64,000 nucleotides of DNA from Liriodendron chinense (lineage: Eukaryota; Streptophyta; Magnoliopsida; Magnoliales; Magnoliaceae), in NCBI GenBank assembly GCA_003013855.2, contig ML058505.1, forward strand, positions 3,713,331 to 3,777,330. Reading direction: 5' to 3'. A model generated the notes under the pieces. It was not told the DNA's origin. It made no database searches and saw only the letters and a program-made list of their open reading frames with translations. This document shows, piece after piece, positions 40,501 through 54,400 of this stretch. Each line of letters begins with the position of its first letter. Position 1 is the first letter of the stretch. Both the position numbers and the translations under genes were made by a program.

Positions 40501-43500
40501 AAACTTCTGTTTTGCTATTCCCCACGATCTAAACCTTGAGAATTGATCCAAACCCTAAACCCCCAAATTCTCAAATCCCTAATCCGAGAAACCTCCTGGT
40601 TCTTCGGACTAGTGATCATCATTGATCGATTGGGTAACGCCATGCAAGATCGGGAGGTTCCATCCCTCGTCAGATCCAACCTAGGCACTAATTGAATCCT
40701 ATACTCCATGGTTGTGATGATGGCCTGTCCCATTGCATGTTTTCTTTCTGGTTTTCTTAGTTTATGATGATTAATGGTAGATTTCATTATTATTATTGCT
40801 TTTACTTCCGCTGGATAATTGTGATCATGAGCATGCATCATATTTAGGGCTGTCCTGCATCAGGCCCCGCATGAATAGTTCTCTGGGTACCAATCTCACA
40901 AAGCAGTTGTATAACATTCTAAAGATGTTAAGATGTACAATTTTATGAATAAACATTGAATTCAATACTTGGGCATTTTATCAAACACCTGGCATGCACA
41001 ACACACTAAAACACATTTCACAAATCAGGCTAAAATAGACATGGAATTTATATAACCTAGAAAGCATGTTATCACATCAACGCATGTGGCATATAAATCA
41101 TAAACACGAACCATCCAAGTAATCAACTTCGAATGAATTCCACTCAAAACCCTAGATTCCACTATTTGACAATATCAAGGGCTGATAATAGGTAATTTAG
41201 GAGAATAGTCCTCACCTGTCTTGGTGATTCCACACGCTAAGAGCGTCTAGAACAGGAAGATTTGGAAGGACCATAGCTTCCTTGCCTAATTTTAACAAAA
41301 ACTTAGATTATAACTAACTAGACCTAAATCAGTTTCTAATTTCTACAATAGAGGGTGTATTTACCTTCAGTTATCGCTTGGTGTCTATCAATCAAGAGCA
41401 ACTGCAGTTAGATCGATGAACTCTTGCAAAACCCTAAGCAAAAACCCTAGCAAACCCCAAAATTCAAATTTGGAATGAATTTTAGAAATGAATTTCCTTT
41501 TATAGGCCCAGATGACAAAAGGGTCAGGTGAGTCACACAACTCATACTCTTTGAACTTGATCCAAGTTGTATGATTCTAGGAATGGCCTCGAACATTTGA
41601 TTTAGGTGAGATGTCAAGTCCAATAAGGCGAACTAAATCCCTTGGTTTCGTGATCGTTGACCCACCAACGAACGATCTAGAGCTAATCTAGGCATTTCGA
41701 CTACCCTTAGGGCTTTTCTGGAATGAGATTCTACTATTCTCTATAAGAGGTGTCTAGCAGTCAGGATTTGGCACACGTGTGCCATATTAGGGTGCATTTA
41801 TCTAAGTCCTAAGAGGGATTATTTAAGCTAATGTAAATCTCTATCATTAATACTTGCGTATGTACTCGAGCTAAGTATGATAAAATCTGAGGGTTGTTAC
41901 ACTCTTGGACCACATTCATCTTCACTCTTCTTCCGCTCACGATTCAGATAGGATTTTGTGGATAGTCTATGCTTCGGGACGCTTTTCGGTAAAATCCTTC
42001 TATGTGCTTATCTGTGAGAAGGTCACCCCTTGGGAGGGTGGGGCGACTTCTTTTGTGTGGCGTTATGAGGCTTCCCTCAAGTTTGCGGCTTTTGGGTGGC
42101 TTGTGGGTAGAAAGAGAGTCTTGATAACCACCCTAATAGGGGTATGGTGTTCTCCAATATGTGCACACTATGTATGCATGATGAAGAAACAGTAGATTAC
42201 CTCTTTGCACATTGCCCACTTGCGAGGTCGATTTGGGCTGATCTCTTGAGCCGCTTTAGCATCTTTTGGACTTCGCCGGGGTTTGTTTCTTCCTTTTTGC
42301 ATGCTTGGCATAGGGTGAGGCTCGATCCCGTCATGTTGAGACTTTAGAGGTTGGCTTTGCTTGCTGATTGGTGGGCAATTTGGGAAGAGAGCAAGGTGTT
42401 CCATTGCAGTAATGGTGCCCACCATTACCGATACGGATACGGGCCATATGGGTCGATACGGCCCCGTAACGGCCAATATGGCCCCCCCATAATGGTCAAT
42501 TTATTTTTTGTCCGAAAAATTTCAGAAAAATATGGATTGAATTCAGAAAATTCTAAATATTCCAAATATGCATTCATTTATAATTTTGAACATATTTATG
42601 ATGGTGTAACGGTCCACTCTTTAGTGAGAAAGCTGTATTGGGCTGTCTGATGAATTTATAAACCTGACATCCTGGAATTAATTGCAAAACTCATAGATTT
42701 AATTTTAATTTACTTTATTTTACTACATGTAACATACCTGAGGACTTGCATAAATTACAATGTATTGTTCATGCTATTTAAAGTCTTTAACATGTCAGAG
42801 ACTTCTCCTATACTAAATCTATTATTCCTGTCCTGTCCTGTCCTCCTCAAGATATATAAAAAAAAGAAAGTAGTAGTGTCTGATTTACTCCCCTGCAAGC
42901 ACCTTGATTAAGGATTACTTGATTGGTTGTTAGGGGAGTTATTTTAAACGCAAGCTCGGCTATGTCGAGTGTGTACTTGCTTGGTGCATGTGTGGTAATG
43001 GGTATAGAAATTCTTACCTTAAATGTAATTAATGTTTAAAAAATATACTTACCTTAATAAAACTCCCGAGTCACCACCAAAATGAAAATATGCTTTGTTA
43101 TGGTTGCTCGACCTCCACGGCCTCGTCATTATCATCAGGTTGCTGCGGCTGTGGAATATGTGCTGGATATCCATAATATCCAGTGCCAAAGGGAAAGCCC
43201 AGATCAACGAAACCAGAGGATGAATGATCCTGACTAGGCAACGACTCTGACCTCGAGTAAGGATATCCACTAGTGCCCGTCAAATAGTCGTACTGGTACC
43301 CATACTCAGGCTGATGAGATTGAGATGAATAACTTGGATTTGGATATGGATATTTATAATCATATGGTAGATGTGGATCAGGAGGACTACTCCAACATGA
43401 ATGTGATGGAACAGGCTTCGTATAATCCCATTGGTTGTAAGAATACCCATAATGCCTGGGATCATAGTCATAGGCCTGCTGATGTTCCGGACCTGGAGCC

Positions 43501-46209
43501 AGCCTCCTCTTATTGGTTGTATCGTGACTTAGTACACTCATAAGTCCGACCTCGCATACCTTGTCGATGCTCATCAGCCTTGTGATTTGTAGACGGCTGT
43601 ATGGTAGGTCGAGCAATACCAGAAGTGGGACCAACATTAGGTGCGTCATCATCTACGTCATCATGATCATCTATGTCGGTCTTGCTGCTACTGCTCATAC
43701 TCTTCTAATGAGCCGGACTTTGTATGGACTCTACCCCTCTTTCTAAGTCCAATACAGTTGCACGACTCTGTTGTTGCACCTTATGTATTATTGGGTCATC
43801 AACTTCCAATTCTTCACTATCCCCTTCTATTTGTTTTTCCCTTCTAACTAAGTAGAAGCGGGTCGTCCTCATCATAAATATTGTCCAAGGTTATTGGACA
43901 GTAATCCGCATCCCCTCTGGCGCTAATGCTCTTATAATGTTGCCGCATTCTTAGCCTCATGTTGTAGTGTATGAAGACAAGTCTATCTAATGTCCTACTC
44001 TACAATCTATTCTTATTCTTCGAATGAATAAGTGCAAAACAACTCCAATTTCTTTCGTAACTAGAGGAAGATGTTGTCTGGCTCAAAATCCTCACTGTAA
44101 TTTTTTTGGAGAGCCGTTGCACTCTCTTCGAAATTCATCCACCATCCGGCCGGTTGCTACCTAGATACTGCATGTTGTGCAAGAGCATCTCTAAAGCTAC
44201 CGGGCGATTTCCAAATATATCTAATTCATTCAACGCCCTTATTTGTAAATCTAAGTCTTGCTCTAATCTCTTTATCACATTCTTTAGCCCGATACGAATC
44301 TCATCATCCGCAACAAATGATTGGGCATATTTGTACCTAGGATTTAAGTAGTAACTGGTGCTGAAGATCATGGTGGAGTTGTTTGGTCCATCTCTTGTCG
44401 ATCATCTTTCAGTAAGACTCCCAGCTTGAACAATCACGTTGAATTGCCAACTTCGCCTTATCCATGGCGTCGTAGAGGAAGCCCATGGTAGGTGCTTCGT
44501 CGGTTTCAACAAGACAGAGTACCCTCATTAGTGGCTCTATCACGTTTAGGATCTTCTGGACCTTCTTCTATTATTTGTTGCCCCTTATGGTGTTCACAAC
44601 ATCAACCGGCATCCCTGATGTCTTCTTCTCATGTTTTGTGTTGAGCCACAATCTCGGGAAGCAAACATCTCACTCAACTCTCTCCAATGTTGGTACAAAC
44701 TCTCCAGGGCTATAAAGTTGGTTGCAAATCTAGTTGCCACTGGCCTAAGCAACTCTCGTCCCTTTGTGAACTTCTTCATTATTGTGACTACTTTATTATG
44801 GCTGTAAATAAATGTTGTCACTTCTCTTACCCTTTCGACCATTTCCTCAACACTCTTCCTCTTCCCAATATCTTCCAATATAAGATCAATACAATGGGCA
44901 TCACATGGTGACTAAAATATATGTGGTCTCTTTAGCACCAACTTATGTCCTGCAACCTTATATGTTGCTTCGTTATTTGTCACAATCTCATCTACCACTT
45001 TAGGCCAAAATTATAAGTAGAATTTTTTTGTTTCAACTGAGGCATTAATTGACTTGTCATACACTGTTCCCAAGTGGCAAAACACTATGACGTTGATCAT
45101 GCTGCGTTTTGTTAGGCGAGTCCAACCATCGCACATTATCGTGTATCCTCATGCTTTCACATCTGCATACTCTGTAGCCGTCTATTTCCCCCTAATTTCC
45201 TAGTCGTGGGATTTTTACTTCCGTAGCTTGCTTCTGCTATTGCATCAATTACCACTTACCAATTACGGATAATTGGCCGCATTAAGGGGTATATTGGCAT
45301 GTATAAATAACTTTGCTGCTGCCATACCCAACTTCTCAATGAAAGTTTTATTCCACATTTGTTTTATCTTCTTTTTTTAAGTTGATTCTTTCCTAAATAG
45401 GATCGGATCAACAGAGGGTCTCCTAAGCTCATTTACTTCTTCTACATCCACATCTATAGGGGCATCACGTGAAGATGTCTCCCGCCAGCTGTCAAACATG
45501 CGTCGTAGTCCACCCAACCTACCCCCACTTACAGATGCAATCGCACTCACAGTTGCACTCCCGCTCCCGTATAGACCCCTCGCGCCAAACATGTGTTGCC
45601 GTTCTTCCTCTTCATGAGCATGACGCACGCTCTCTCTCCTAGCTAGAGTCATATTCTGATCCGAATCTTCTTCAGAATCAATGATATCTTCTTCATGAAC
45701 ACCCATATAATCAGGACCAAACGTCTCTTGTCGGGCCGATTCCAGGATCTCATCTTTCTTCTGCACAGCAGCTCGTTTCCCCTTCGACTCATCCAAACCG
45801 GCTTGCATCAAGATCATTCTCTTTTGGCACTCTGGTATATCCCACAACTTGACCCTTCCGATGTGCTAAATTTTGTTTGAGTCACGTAATTCCACCGGTT
45901 ATTAGTCTATCACAATAGTTGCATTTTATTCGATGCCTACTATCACTTACCTTCTGACAATGCTACCATCTAATATCCTCACTTCCAGTTCCTTGTTGGC
46001 CAGGCCTAGACATTTTCTTAGCTAGAGGTAGCCTATGCGAGACTACTCGATTCTCTAAGCCAAAATACATTTTTTTATAGGAGAATGAATTAATTAAATC
46101 TTGAAACTTATTGATGTAAACACACTAATGAAATCAAGTTCTAGCTTCTAAATTTAATCAATAAAGAAAACATAAGTACTAAACCCATCGAAGCTCCAAA
46201 ACCTGCCCA

Positions 46210-46240
<31 letters not shown>

Positions 46241-49200
46241 AACATAAAGTCACTAATCCGAAAATAAAAAATAAATTGAATCAATAATGACAAATATGAC
46301 ATTCGAGTACATCATGTCATCTTACATTAATACCGCTTCTTATCCAACCATTAAAATAGAAGAGGATTGAAAAAAATTTGTTTTTTCCTAATTTTTAAAA
46401 ATCAACAGCAAATAATCTGAAAATAAAAAAATAGAAAAATCATGTGCATAATCTGTAAAATGCACATTCATATATTCTACTATGATTAACACATCATATC
46501 CAACCATTAAAACAGAAAAAGTTTAAAAAATGATTTTTCTTAATTTTTAAAAATCAGCCGAAAATAGTTCGAAAGTAAAAATAATAATAATAATAAATAA
46601 ATAAATAAAAATAAAAAAATAAAATAAAATGGTTGCATAATTTGAAAATGCACATTCATGTGTTCTACTATGATTAACACATCATATCCAACCATTAAAA
46701 TAGAAAATGATTAAAAAAATTGATTTTTCCTAATTTTTAAGAATTAGCCGAAAATAGTTTAAAATTAAAAAAAAATCATTTGTATAATCTATAAAATGCA
46801 CATTTATATATTCTACTATGATTAATACATCATATCCAACCATTAAAACAGAAAATGATTATAAAAAAAAAATTTCCTAATTTTTAAAAATCAGTTGAAA
46901 ATAGTCTAAAATAAAAAAAATAAAAAATTCAGTTGCATAATTTGTAAATGCACATTCATATGTTTGACAATGATTAACACATCATATCTAACCATAACAA
47001 CAAAAATTAAAGAAAAGAAAGTTATAAATACCGATTTTCGATTTTTTTTTTCTGAAAAATGGCCCAAGGAGCTTCGATTCATCCAGATCCTTGAAATAAC
47101 TTGTTTTGATCCTCTAAATCAGACTAAAAGTGGTCGGTTTTGGCAGTAGAACAGATTAGAAATGAATTTGGAACATAAAAGTGCAAAAAACCACAAGTTA
47201 TAAAGTTAGAAAATTAGTTGTTATTGTGATCGTTATGCCCCCTAACTGTTACGGCACCCCGTAACGGCCGTTTTGCTCTCATTTTCAAGGGGTCATCGAT
47301 ACGACCCCCATATTCTGTAACGGTATCCGCCGTTACTGGTACATATCAGCCATTACAGCTGATACTAACTGATTTGGTACACCTTGGAAGAGAGGAAAGC
47401 TAGATGTTTTATCAATGTTAGCAATTCGGAAGCTCATGTTGCTAAAAGAGCGAGGTTGCTTGTTATTGAATGGGCTTTTTGCATTTCTAAATTGAAGGAC
47501 TGTAATATGGAGTTTCTTGGGTAGTGGTTGGGCCGCCCCCTTGGCATTTTTTCTTGCTTGATAAAATTTTCGTTACGTTAAAAATAAATAAATAAATAAA
47601 TAAATCCTTAACCCATTGTGGTGGAGAGGTGAATGACTTGGGATGATATCTTGGCAAAGAATGGTGTTTCTAGATCTCCTCTATGTAGGGAATTCATTCC
47701 GTCTCCCTAGTTTAGTTTTCTCTTTTACTTTTGAATAAGTGTTCTCTATCTCTCAATAAAAACGATGTTAATACTATCCTCAGCTAAGATGCATGAATAT
47801 TGTGAAACCTTTGAAGCAGGAGGAGACATGGGACTCTAAATCCTGAGGCCAGGAGCACACAAGGAATGTTCATAATATTGCACTAGAAAACTAATATTTT
47901 ACAATAATATATGTAACATAGTTTCATCATCCACTATCCATAGATTTTCAAAAAACATTAATTTACAAATTTGTATAATTATGTATGTTCTACAGAATAT
48001 AGGTGTGCCAATGACATGTGAAAGCAAGATTTTATTCTACTGGCTATGTTATACGAGGCAGCGTGTTGGGAGAGGACAAGTATAGCAGAGATGAGGATGT
48101 TGAGATGGATGTGTGGGAAGACTGGGAAGAAAAAAATGAAGAATTGAGGTCAAGCGAATTAGCTTAAGACTAGCTTCAACGAAGATATATTGATGGATGG
48201 CCAATTGAGATGGCCCATCTATTGCGTTACAAAATAGGAGATGATGGGTGAAACATGATTTGTAAAGCCAAACCGGATAGCTGTGACAAGGCTATGATGA
48301 TGAGGATGATGCATGTGCTAGATATCAAACAATTGTTGTAATTTTTTTATGATGCACTATAGTTAACTGCCTTTCGAAAAAATTAATTAAACATTGATGC
48401 AGGACGGAATGATCTAACCTAATATGATGTCATGAAATTAAAAGACAGATTAACTAGAGCAATAGTACGGCAAAATAAAGATAATTTACCATAAATTCAG
48501 AAATTTCAGATTCATGACAAGTCCAAACTGAAGCCTACGACAGTCCCGCAATGTGAATCTCATAAATTACTAATTAACCGGGACCTATGGGAGATAGAAC
48601 CCCCATCATAGCATAGGGTTAAATCTAAATTCAAATAAAATCATGTTCTTGTAAGAGTTTTGATGTATTAGGGCTGTTTAAAGGCTAGGGAATGTAGGAA
48701 AAGGGTAGGAAAAGGCTTAAAGGAATTAGGGTGGAAGTTTTTGAAGGTTTTGAGTTAGGATTTCAGATTTTGAGTTTCAAGGATTTAGGATTTAGGGTTT
48801 CTGGAATTGGGAATATGGGTTTCAGGTTATGGGAATTAGGGATTTATGATTTGACCAAGAGATTTTCAAATTTTGGAAATTGGATATGTAGGGTTTTGAT
48901 AATCAAGGGGCGGAGAATTAGGATTTTAAAAATTAGGGTTTGGGATTCTAAGATCTAATCTTAGGTTTTAGAGTTAGGATAGGAATAAGGGACAATGAAT
49001 AGAGGGGAATGGAGGTGGCGAAGCAGGAGGGACGAGGGAAGAGAAGCGTCCGTACGGACAACCCCACATGTGTGCCCGTATGGACACGAGTTTGGGTCCA
49101 GGGTAATTTGGGTTGGAGTGGATGGGTTAGGGTTTGGTTGGGTAGGGATTTGGATGGGTTAAGGTTTGATTGAATGTGGGTTCTAGGAAGACAAGAAAAA

Positions 49201-51371
49201 TCAAAGAAGAGAGAGATTGAGGAAAGTAGAGAAAGAGAAAAGAGAAGAGAAGAAGGAAGATAATATGTTGATGAGAAGAGAGAAAAGTAGAAAAGATGAC
49301 TAGGAAGTCGCTCCCCATGGCTTCGCACCACCAATCCAATCACAACATGAAATTTTGCTCAATCTCAATGTGAAAAATCTCTTTCATTCATAATATGCAT
49401 AATGGCTAAGGTGGAGATGTTCAACCCTTTATAGTCTTAGAAAAGACCTTTTACAAAAAGTCGCTCTCATATAAGATTCTCAACGTAAAGATACTTAATG
49501 AATTAAAAATTGTTTCTAGCTCCCTAATCTTAACACAAATATGAGCTATGCAAAAAATGACGAAGCATGTAAACGAACTAAACAACTAAATTATTTTGTG
49601 ACCCATGAGAGCTCGATCAAGTTGTCCGATGATGATGATCCAATGATCCGATCATCGTGGTCCACTCGATCCAATGGTCCGATGTGTCTATCAAGCTTCT
49701 ATATACAACCCACGTGCATCTTCCCAGTGTGGGGTATTCAAATATGCATGAACATGCATGTGAGGTCTTCAACATGGCTAGGAATGTGAATTGGGCCAAG
49801 TGGGCCCATGTAATGGTTGTCTAGCCATAAGGAGATTGGCTTAGCCCTCCTCTAGTATGTTGCTCAAATGTTCTCATCAAATATGCTTAGTGAATGTCTT
49901 TTGCAATGCATTCTTATAAATGTTCCTAATTCTATTTGTATTGTAAAGCATGAATAAACGTAAACATGCATGCAAATGCACACCATTTCTTGCAAGGTGT
50001 CCCGTATCGGTTTCGGTGGGCGTAACGGTGCCCACCGTTTCCGATACGGATACGGGCCGTATCGGCCGATACGGCCCCGTATCGGCCGATACGCCCCCCG
50101 TAACGGTCAACTTTTTTTTTTTTGCCAAAAAATTTTAAAAAAATATGGATTAAATCCAGAAAATTCCAAACATCCCAAATATGCATTCATTTATAATTTT
50201 GAACATGTTTATGGTGGTGAAGCGGTCTACTCTTTGGTGAAAAAGCTGTATCGGGCTGTCTGGTGAATTTATGAAGCTAATAACCTGGAATTAACTGCAG
50301 AACTTATAAATTCAAATTTCTAACTGTCTAATACCAATAATATGTATATTAGAATAAATGTAACATCAAAGTATTTCAATTTTCACATGTACTATTATTT
50401 TTTTATAATTTACTTTATATTATTTACAATTTATTTACATACCTGAGGAGTGAGGAGTGAGGACTTGCAAAAAATAATGTATTAAGACTTCTCTTATCTT
50501 GAATCTATGACCGACTCTTGTCCTGCCAATTGAACATTCTAAAGTAGAAAAAAAAAATTAGTAATACCTGATATACTCCCCTGCAAGCATGTTGATTAAA
50601 GATTACTTGACTGGTTGTCACTTGTCAGGGGAGTTATTTTAAACACAAGTTCAACAATGTAAAGTGTGTGTTTTTTTGGTGAATGTATGACCATGTGGGT
50701 AATGGAAAAGACTCACCAAATCGGAACTCACCACCAAAATGAAAATCTGCTTTGTTGTGGTTGCTCAACCTCCACGTCGTCGTCGTCATCATCATCGGGT
50801 TGTTGCAGTCTTGTTGTTGCATATCCATAATATTCAGTGCCAGAGGGAAAGATCAGGTCAACGAAACCTGATGATGACTGATCCTGACTAGGCAAAGATT
50901 CTGACCCTGAGTGAGGATATCTACTAGTGCCCGTCGAATAGCCGTGCCCATACTGGTACTCGTATTCAGGGCCAGGCTGTTGAGATTGAGATGAATAACT
51001 TGGATTTGGTTCATATGGTATATGTGGAACAGCGTCAGGAGGACTACTCCAACATGAAAGTGGCGGAACAGGTTCCTTATAATCCCATTGGTTGTAAGAA
51101 TACCCATAATTCCTCGGATCATAGCCATACGCATGCTGATGTTCCAGATCTGTCGGTGTAGATTGCGGTGCAGGAGCAGGACCTGCAGGTGCATTACTGG
51201 AGCCAGGCTCTTGCTGGCTGTATCGTGACTCAGTACACTCATAAATTCGACCCCCTCGGCCCCGCCTACTTCGTCGAAGTTCATCAGCCTCGCGATCCGT
51301 AGACGGCTGTATGGTATCAGTAGCCCTGGTGGGTTGAGCAATGCCAGAAGTGGGAGGACCAGCATTAGGTG

Positions 51372-51402
<31 letters not shown>

Positions 51403-54400
51403 TGTTTCAGTATCGCTAGAGCTCGCACTCTTCTGCTGAGTTTGCATGAAATCCGCCCCCCTTTCTGGGTCCAACACAAATGCACGACTCTCTTGCTGTG
51501 CCCTGCGTATTTCTGGGTCTTCAACTTCTATTTCTTCACTATCATCTTCTATTTCTTTTTCCCTTACTTCCAACCAAGGTAGAAGTGGGTCATCCTCATC
51601 ATAAATATTTTCCAAGTTTATTGGACAATAATCCCCATCACCGGCATTACTGATATGCCTCCTTGAATGCATGCGCATTCTTAGCCTCATGTTGTAATGC
51701 ATAAAGACAAGTCTATCTAACGTCCTAGTCTGAATTCTATTTCTATTCTTCGTATGAATAAGTGCAAAACAACTCCAATTTCTTTCGCAACTAGAGGAAG
51801 ACGTTGTTTGGCTCAAAATCCTTACTGTAATTTTTTGGAGAGCCGGTGTAGTCTCTCCGAAATTTATCCACCAGTCGGCGGGGTGCAACTTAAGTACTGC
51901 ATGTTGTGCAAGAGTATCTCCAAAGCTACCCTGGCGAGTTCCAAATATATCCAATTCATTCAAAGCCTTTATTTGTACATCTAAGTCAGGCTCTAATCTC
52001 TTTATCACGTTCTTTAATCCAATACGAATCTCATCATCCATAACAAATGATTGGGCATATCTATACCTAGGATTTAGGTAATAACCTGCTGCATGAATAT
52101 CGTGGTGGAGCTGCTTTGTCCATCTTTTGTCGATCAAATTCCAGTAAGCTCACCAGCTTGAACAATCACGTTGAATTGCCAACTTCGCTTTATCCATGGC
52201 GTCGTAGAGGAAGCCCATCGTAGGTGCTTCATCGGTTTCAACAAGACGAAGTACCCTCATCAGTGGTTCCATCACCTTTAAAATTTTCTTAACCCTCTTC
52301 CAATATTTGTTGTCTCTTATGGTGTTTATAACATCAACCGGCGTCCCTGATGTCTTCTTCCCATATTTTGTGTTGAGCCATTGTTGGGAAGCAAACATTT
52401 CACTCAACTCTCCCCTATGCTGATACAAACTCTCTAAAGCTATAAAGTTTGTTGCAAATCTAGTCGCCGCTGGCCTAAGCAACTCTCGTCCCTTCGTGAA
52501 CTTCCTCATTATTGCAACTAGGTGATTATGGTTGTAAATAAATGTTGTCACTTCTTTTGCTTTTTCAACCATTTCTTTGACATTCTTTCTCTTTCCAATA
52601 TCTTTCAATATAAGATCAATACAATGTGCAGCACACGGTGACCAAAATATATGTGTTCTCTTTAGCATCAACAAATTTCCTGCAGACTTATATGTTGCTT
52701 CATTATCTGTCACAATCTGCACCACATTCTCCTCCCCAATCTCATCCACTACTTTATCCATCAAGCTAAAAATATATTCAGCATTTTTTATTTCATCCGA
52801 GGCATCAATTGACTTGTGGTACACTGTTCCCAAGTGGCAATACACCATGAAGTTGATCATGCTGCGTCTTGTTGGGCCAGTCCAACCATCACACATGATC
52901 GTGCATCCTCTGGCCTGCCATATGGGTTTAAAGGTATTTACGTATGCCTTTTGTATCTGCATACTCTGCGTCTGTCCATTTTCCCCTAATCTCCTTGGCT
53001 GTGGGAGCTTTAATTCCTTCACCTGCTTCTGCTGCTGCATCAATTACCACCTGCCAATATGGAGAGTTTGCCGCATTAGGGGGTATGTTGGCATGTATAA
53101 ATAACTTTGCTGCTGCCCTACCCAGTTTCTCAACAGAAGTTCTACTCCACATTTGTTTTATCTTCTTTTGTTTACTAGATTCTTTCCTAAAGAGGATCGG
53201 ATCAACAGAGGGTCTCCTAGGCACATCTTCTTCTTCCACATCTACATCTATAGGATGACGAGCTACATGTGAAGATGTGCCCCGCCGGCTGCTAAACATA
53301 CGCCTTAATCCACCAAACATACTCCCTCCAACCCCAGCTGTACTTCCCGTTGGGGCTGCAGTTGTACTCCCCTGGCCACTCCCACTCCCACTCGCACTTG
53401 AACCAAACGTGCGTCGACGTTCTTCCTCTTCACGAGCATAGCGCACGCTTTCTCTCCTAGCTATAGTCATTTCTCGATCAGAATCTTCCTCAGAATCAAT
53501 GATGTCTTCGCCACGAACGCCCATATATTCTGGACCAAACACCTCTTGTCGGGCCGCATCAAGGATATCATCTTTCTTTTTCTGCACAGCAGCTCGTTTC
53601 CCCTTTGACTCTTCTAAATTGGCTTGCATCAGTATCATTATCTCTTTGGGAACTTTGGTGCATCCTGCAACTTGACCCTTTCGATGTGCCAAATGTTGTT
53701 TAAGTCGCGTAATTCCACCATTTATTACTCTATCACAATAGTTGCATTTTATTTGGTGCCTTCCACCACCTACCCTCTGACAATGTTCCCATCCAATATC
53801 CTCATTTGCAGTTCCACTTCCAGTTCCAGTCCTAGACATTTTTTAATTAGAGATGGCTTATGTGATGTGGCTATGTCACTTAGATACTGAGTCTAAGAGT
53901 GAAATACTTAGATTTTAAAATTTATAAATGTAATTGTAAATCTTAAATACAGATAATGAAATCAAGTACTAACTACTAAATTCAAATACTAAAGTAACTA
54001 AACCCTATGGGCTACAGCCTACAAAGTACAACTACGAAGCTCCAAAGTCCAAAACGGCAAAACCTGTCGAAAAAATAAAAATATAAACATACATTAGTCA
54101 TTACTCATTAATCTGTAAATATGATTCTCCATGTTTTTGAAAAAAAATGATTTTCTCTAATTTTTAAAATTATTCCGAAATTTAAACAAATACAAAAAAA
54201 ATAACAAACCATATGCATAATCTGTAAAATGCACATGATTATGTTCTATTATAAGTAACACACTAACACATGTTATCCAACCTTTTAAACTAGAATTTTT
54301 TTTTGAAAATATTAATTTTCCCTAATTTTTAAAATTATTCCGAAATTAAAAAAATACAAAAAAATTAGCAAACCATGTGCATAATCTGTAAAATGCACAC

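Larger units (their letters stand above)
35312..41901. mobile_element. Solo-LTR-like element (about 2.4 kb) carrying a nested chromovirus
   Basis: Starts about TGAGTAACCACACGACCCC and ends GAGGGTTGTTACA, with the L1 frame (..KLGIE / LLDHIHLHSS) resuming on either side. The own sequence (35312-36670 plus 40868-41901) is non-coding and shares the GGTGTTTTAAAACAC...ATCAACTCAGT block with 28262-31070. Short repeats CATAACCAGGAGGGCAAC occur at about 35911 and 36016. No 5-bp duplication is visible at the outer ends. Confidence 0.6.
42392..47386 (-). mobile_element. hAT transposon, 5.0 kb, perfect 8-bp TSD, inserted in L1
   Basis: GAAGAGAG at 42384-42391 and 47387-47394. Ends CAAGGTGTTCC and (- strand) CAAGGTGTACC. 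Subterminal CCGATACGG / CCGTAACGG clusters occur at both ends. It carries a decayed leftward transposase (43098-46013) and, upstream of it, four copies of an AT-rich repeat of about 150-190 bp at about 46440-46960. Confidence 0.93.
32290..47606 (+). mobile_element. Long L1 LINE, interrupted by an LTR stack and a hAT element
   Basis: Host pieces are about 32290-35311, 41902-42391 and 47387-47606. In order: endonuclease (MILSWNVRGVG, then GGDFNI), reverse transcriptase (LSEEIISFYRKLLVGEEW, EEVKSAVESLGSDKASSPDE, KLDIE.AYD, KKGLHQGDLLSPFLFLMVVE), connection region, and zinc-binding domain (MVFSNMCTLCMHDEETVDYL, FAHCPLARSIWADLL). It ends with an (ATAA)n tail at 47583-47606. Several stops and frameshifts; inactive. 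No clean target duplication at the outer ends. Confidence 0.85.

Noticed and set aside
48720..48960. TTTAGGGTTT-like phrases suggesting an interstitial telomere tract
   Set aside because: Only scattered, irregular GGGTTT/TTAGGG words; no tandem heptamer array.
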